Shown: one piece after another, positions 61,993-64,000 of the stretch
Numbering within the stretch: the first letter of the stretch is position 1
Layout of the letters: every line of letters starts with the position of its first letter
NCBI GenBank assembly: GCA_944385895.1
Contig: CALWYZ010000001.1
Location: 1 to 64,000, forward strand
Length of the DNA stretch: 64,000 bases
Source of the DNA: an uncultured Clostridia bacterium
GTDB taxonomy: Bacteria > Bacillota > Clostridia > Oscillospirales > QAKW01
Direction: 5' to 3'
Program-made: the position numbers and the translations under genes
The notes under the pieces: generated by a model
What the model saw: only the letters and a program-made list of their open reading frames with translations
What the model was told of the DNA's origin: nothing
The model's database searches: none

Positions 61993-63366
61993 TTACAGCC
62001 CTAATATTAAATTTGCAAACCAGAAATAAATAAGCAGTGAAAGCGCATCTACTATAGTGGTGATAAAAGGGCTTGCCATAACTGCCGGATCAAACCCTGC
62101 TTTTTTTGCAAAAAGAGGAAGTGTACAGCCGACAATTTTAGCTATTATTACAGTCACCAGAAGAGTTAAGCTTATGACCAGAGCAATTAGCAGCGTTATT
62201 TCCTTACCCATTATCAGCTTATCTATAAGATAAACCTTTGCAAACGCTGTCACGGCAAGCGCCAATCCGCACATAATCGCAACACGCGATTCTTTGAATA
62301 CAACCTTAAGTATATCCCTGAATTCTATATCTCCCAACGAAATTCCGCGTATAACGGTAACAGAAGCCTGACTGCCTGAATTTCCGCCGGTATCCATAAG
62401 CATCGGTATAAACGCCGTCAGTATCGGCAGAGCGCCAAGCGAGCTTTCAAACTGTGATATTATGATTCCGGTAAAGGTTGCCGATATCATCAGAAGCAAA
62501 AGCCAAGGTATACGCTTTGCAAAAGTTTGGGTAGCGGATATTTTAAAGTACGGCTTGTCGGACGGCGTTATTGCCGCCATTTTCTCAATATCCTCTGTTG
62601 CCTCTTGCTGAAGCACATCGATAGCATCGTCTACCGTCACAATGCCTACCAGTCTGTTTTCCGTGTCAGTAACAGGCAGCTCAGTCAGGTCATATTTTTT
62701 AAAAGTCAGTGCTACATTTTCTTTATCATCAAGTGTGTTTACTGATATTATGGCACATGTGTCCATTACGTTTTCAATCAGATCGTCGCTTTGCGAAAAA
62801 AGCAGATCACGTATCGAAACAACACCTATAAGGTGGCGTTGCTTGTCAATAACATATAAAGTATTGACAGTTTCTTTGTCAAAGCCCGTTGTGCGTATGT
62901 GCTCGATTGCGTGCTGTACTGACATTGTCGCCCTGAGCGAGATATACTCAGTGTTCATAATGCTTCCCGCGCTGTCATCGGGATAGCGCAGTATTTCGTT
63001 TATCATTTTACGCATATCGGGTGATGCCTGGCGCAAAATACGTTTGACGACATTTGCCGGCATCTCATCTACAAGGTCAGCTGCGTCATCGACGTACAAT
63101 TCGTCTATTACATCCGTAAGTTCGCTGTCCGAAAAGCTTTTTATAAGTTCCTGCTTTATATCGTCATCCAGCTCCACGAACACCTCTGCAGCAAGCTCCT
63201 TGGGCAAAAGTCTGAAGATCACAGGGCGTTTTTCGGCGGGAATCACCCTGTCAAATACAGCCGCGACATCAAAAGCGTTCATTACTCCCAGGACTTCGCG
63301 CAGTGCCTTGTATTTTTTGTCTTCGGCAAGTTTGAGAATTGTTTTCTCAAGTGTCATTTTTTCCAT
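61993..63366 (-). CDS. mgtE: MgtE magnesium transporter
   Basis: The 457-residue protein has the MgtE N-domain (about 1-130, superhelical), two CBS domains (about 135-255), and five membrane spans with PMLMDTGGNSGSQASVT near 335-351, the ion-gating signature. Mg2+ bound to the N and CBS domains closes the channel. ATG at 63366 has GGGGG ten bases upstream. A 218-nt structured leader with its own promoter precedes the gene. Confidence 0.96.
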   Translation of the reverse strand: MEKMTLEKTILKLAEDKKYKALREVLGVMNAFDVAAVFDRVIPAEKRPVIFRLLPKELAAEVFVELDDDIKQELIKSFSDSELTDVIDELYVDDAADLVDEMPANVVKRILRQASPDMRKMINEILRYPDDSAGSIMNTEYISLRATMSVQHAIEHIRTTGFDKETVNTLYVIDKQRHLIGVVSIRDLLFSQSDDLIENVMDTCAIISVNTLDDKENVALTFKKYDLTELPVTDTENRLVGIVTVDDAIDVLQQEATEDIEKMAAITPSDKPYFKISATQTFAKRIPWLLLLMISATFTGIIISQFESSLGALPILTAFIPMLMDTGGNSGSQASVTVIRGISLGDIEFRDILKVVFKESRVAIMCGLALAVTAFAKVYLIDKLIMGKEITLLIALVISLTLLVTVIIAKIVGCTLPLFAKKAGFDPAVMASPFITTIVDALSLLIYFWFANLILGL

Positions 63367-63584
63367 ATAAAATAAGCCCCCTTAAGTAAAATAAGAGGTA
63401 CCTTTGTAAGAATACACCGAAAGCGCACAAAATACGGCGCAGATGAAATCTATGCGCCTGGTATAAAGGCGGAGGCTCTGTGTATCCGCACGGCAAAAAC
63501 AGCAGAACAACTGTTTTGGCCGTATTGTCGAGGTACCGTCACGCCTGAAGCGTCCACTGTTTTCACCTACCTTTTATATGTGAT
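63367..63584 (-). promoter_or_regulatory. Structured leader of mgtE, candidate riboswitch of unassigned class
   Basis: The minus-strand leader closes on itself: AAAAGGTA (63575-63568) can pair with TACCTCTT (63400-63393). Inside are ACGC/GCGT, a long ACGGC-AAAACAG/CTGTTTT-GCCGT hairpin, GGATACAC/GTGTATTC, and a GGCGCA-AGAT/ATCT-GCGCC hairpin. AGCCTCC (63477-63471) can pair with the ribosome site GGGGGCT (63381-63375), and a competing GCGGA/TCCGC stem could release it. The M-box landmarks GAGGCTCC and GACGC-AATGGGT are not visible. Confidence 0.65.
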
Positions 63585-63590
63585 ATTATT

Positions 63591-63619
63591 ATTCTAATAT
63601 TTTAACTTAAATATGTCAA
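63591..63619 (-). promoter_or_regulatory. mgtE promoter
   Basis: On the minus strand TTGACA (63619-63614), 17 bp, TAGAAT (63596-63591), RNA start near 63584. Confidence 0.85.
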
Positions 63620-63639
63620 CGCACAAAAAAATTTTTTTG

Positions 63640-63853
63640 AATTTGTTAAAATTTACTTGTCATAAACTGCGGTGTTTTGGTGAATATAATACCGAAGGAT
63701 GACAAACATTCTTCGTTTTCCGTAACCTTATAAGATACAGCCGCAGTTATTCCGTCAGGTCAGTAACGATTGCCGTATGCAGAAAGTGAGTACCGTGCGG
63801 TATGACATGTGGGTCTGTCTTGTTTAGGCTGCGGTTACAGAGGGGAGATTGTT
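63640..63853 (+). other. Leader of the last gene, with several short inverted repeats
   Basis: The region between the mgtE promoter and the next gene is not coding. It contains TATAAT near 63691, a TACCG/CGGTA hairpin near 63791-63802 and a CCGCAG (63741-63746)/CTGCGG (63829-63834) pairing that would close an arm of about 95 nt. Whether this is a regulatory RNA is unclear. Confidence 0.4.
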
Positions 63854-64000
63854 ATGAAAAAACATTTGCCTTATGATTGCAACGACGAGAGAGAGCTGTT
63901 TGATGACAGCTTTCATGCGGCGTCTATGTCTGAATGTACGGGTCTTATTCCCACCGCGCCTGTCAGCCAGAGCGAGGTTCAATCGTACAGTCAAATTTAT
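63854..64000 (+). CDS. Small hypothetical protein with CTGLIP motif (3' truncated)
   Basis: ATG at 63854 follows AGGGGAG; 49 codons are visible before the window ends. The text S-E-C-T-G-L-I-P-T-A-P near 26-36 followed by an E-V-Q-S-Y-S-Q-I-Y segment is a pattern I associate with short Clostridia proteins of unknown function. No signal or span in the visible part. Confidence 0.6.
   Translation, partial: MKKHLPYDCNDERELFDDSFHAASMSECTGLIPTAPVSQSEVQSYSQIY

Noticed and set aside
63367-63584. Plain M-box call for the mgtE leader
   Set aside because: Position fits, but the conserved M-box strings are not visible; left as unassigned pending a covariance search.
1-64000. tRNA, rRNA, IS elements, prophage or restriction genes
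   Set aside because: I looked for T-arm GGTTCGAATCC-like motifs, transposase or integrase signatures and terminal inverted repeats, and found none convincing.

Overview
The window looks like chromosomal DNA of an anaerobic, spore-forming, low-GC Gram-positive bacterium of the class Clostridia (Oscillospiraceae-like, probably gut-associated). The signs are a Spo0A-type regulator, a LysM/GH18 cortex-lytic-like enzyme beside an Amidase_3 hydrolase, a CotH-like lipoprotein, three SLH-domain proteins, an LTA-synthase-like protein, MrnC, an L-box and a glmS ribozyme. Most genes are housekeeping in short operons closed by strong hairpin terminators. I saw no tRNA, rRNA, CRISPR array, transposase or phage module.

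Layout. 1-5 kb: 3' end of a large Cys-rich tandem-repeat SLH protein, divergent LysM-GH18 and amidase genes, and a Spo0A-like regulator whose receiver pocket is degenerate. 5-13 kb: AlaX editing protein, lysine riboswitch with an NhaC-type transporter, YebC, a HAD phosphatase, AzlCD, Na/Pi symporter. 12.8-13.1 kb: a glmS ribozyme on the minus strand with its own promoter, an operator-like palindrome and its own terminator, but no glmS behind it. 13-22.7 kb: YhaN/YhaO-like pair with a DUF554 protein, ProS, a nitrilase-family hydrolase, an M23 peptidase with WalR-type boxes, a PrsA-like foldase. 22.8-31 kb: rRNA methyltransferases, a decayed immunity-like pseudogene, BirA, zinc-ribbon/TM2 and SLH proteins, YitT, MrnC, YfcE-like phosphodiesterase. 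30.6-46 kb: three small unknown proteins, LTA-synthase-like protein, Upp, NagD-like HAD, RadC-like, MgtC, GDPD-like, HAD, Tex, pyruvate kinase, AI-2E-type exporter, FkbM methyltransferase. 45-57 kb: endonuclease/phosphatase-fold protein, GH20 hexosaminidase, CotH lipoprotein, DUF2812 pair, and a sugar-catabolic cluster (three xylose-isomerase-like TIM barrels, an AraC regulator and a Gfo/Idh/MocA dehydrogenase). 57-64 kb: beta-CASP nuclease, cyclophilin, MurA, papain-like SLH protease coupled to trmL, MgtE behind a long structured leader that lacks M-box landmarks, and the start of a small unknown protein.

Cell-envelope functions recur (S-layer proteins, LysM hydrolases, M23, GH20, MurA, LTA synthase, PrsA), and two of the best regulatory signals, the WalR-type boxes and the glmS ribozyme, also belong to envelope control. 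The three observations most worth following are the glmS-less glmS ribozyme (12.8-13.07 kb), the unassigned structured leader of mgtE (63.37-63.58 kb), and the Spo0A homologue that keeps Asp56 but has lost the acidic pocket and the conserved Lys.
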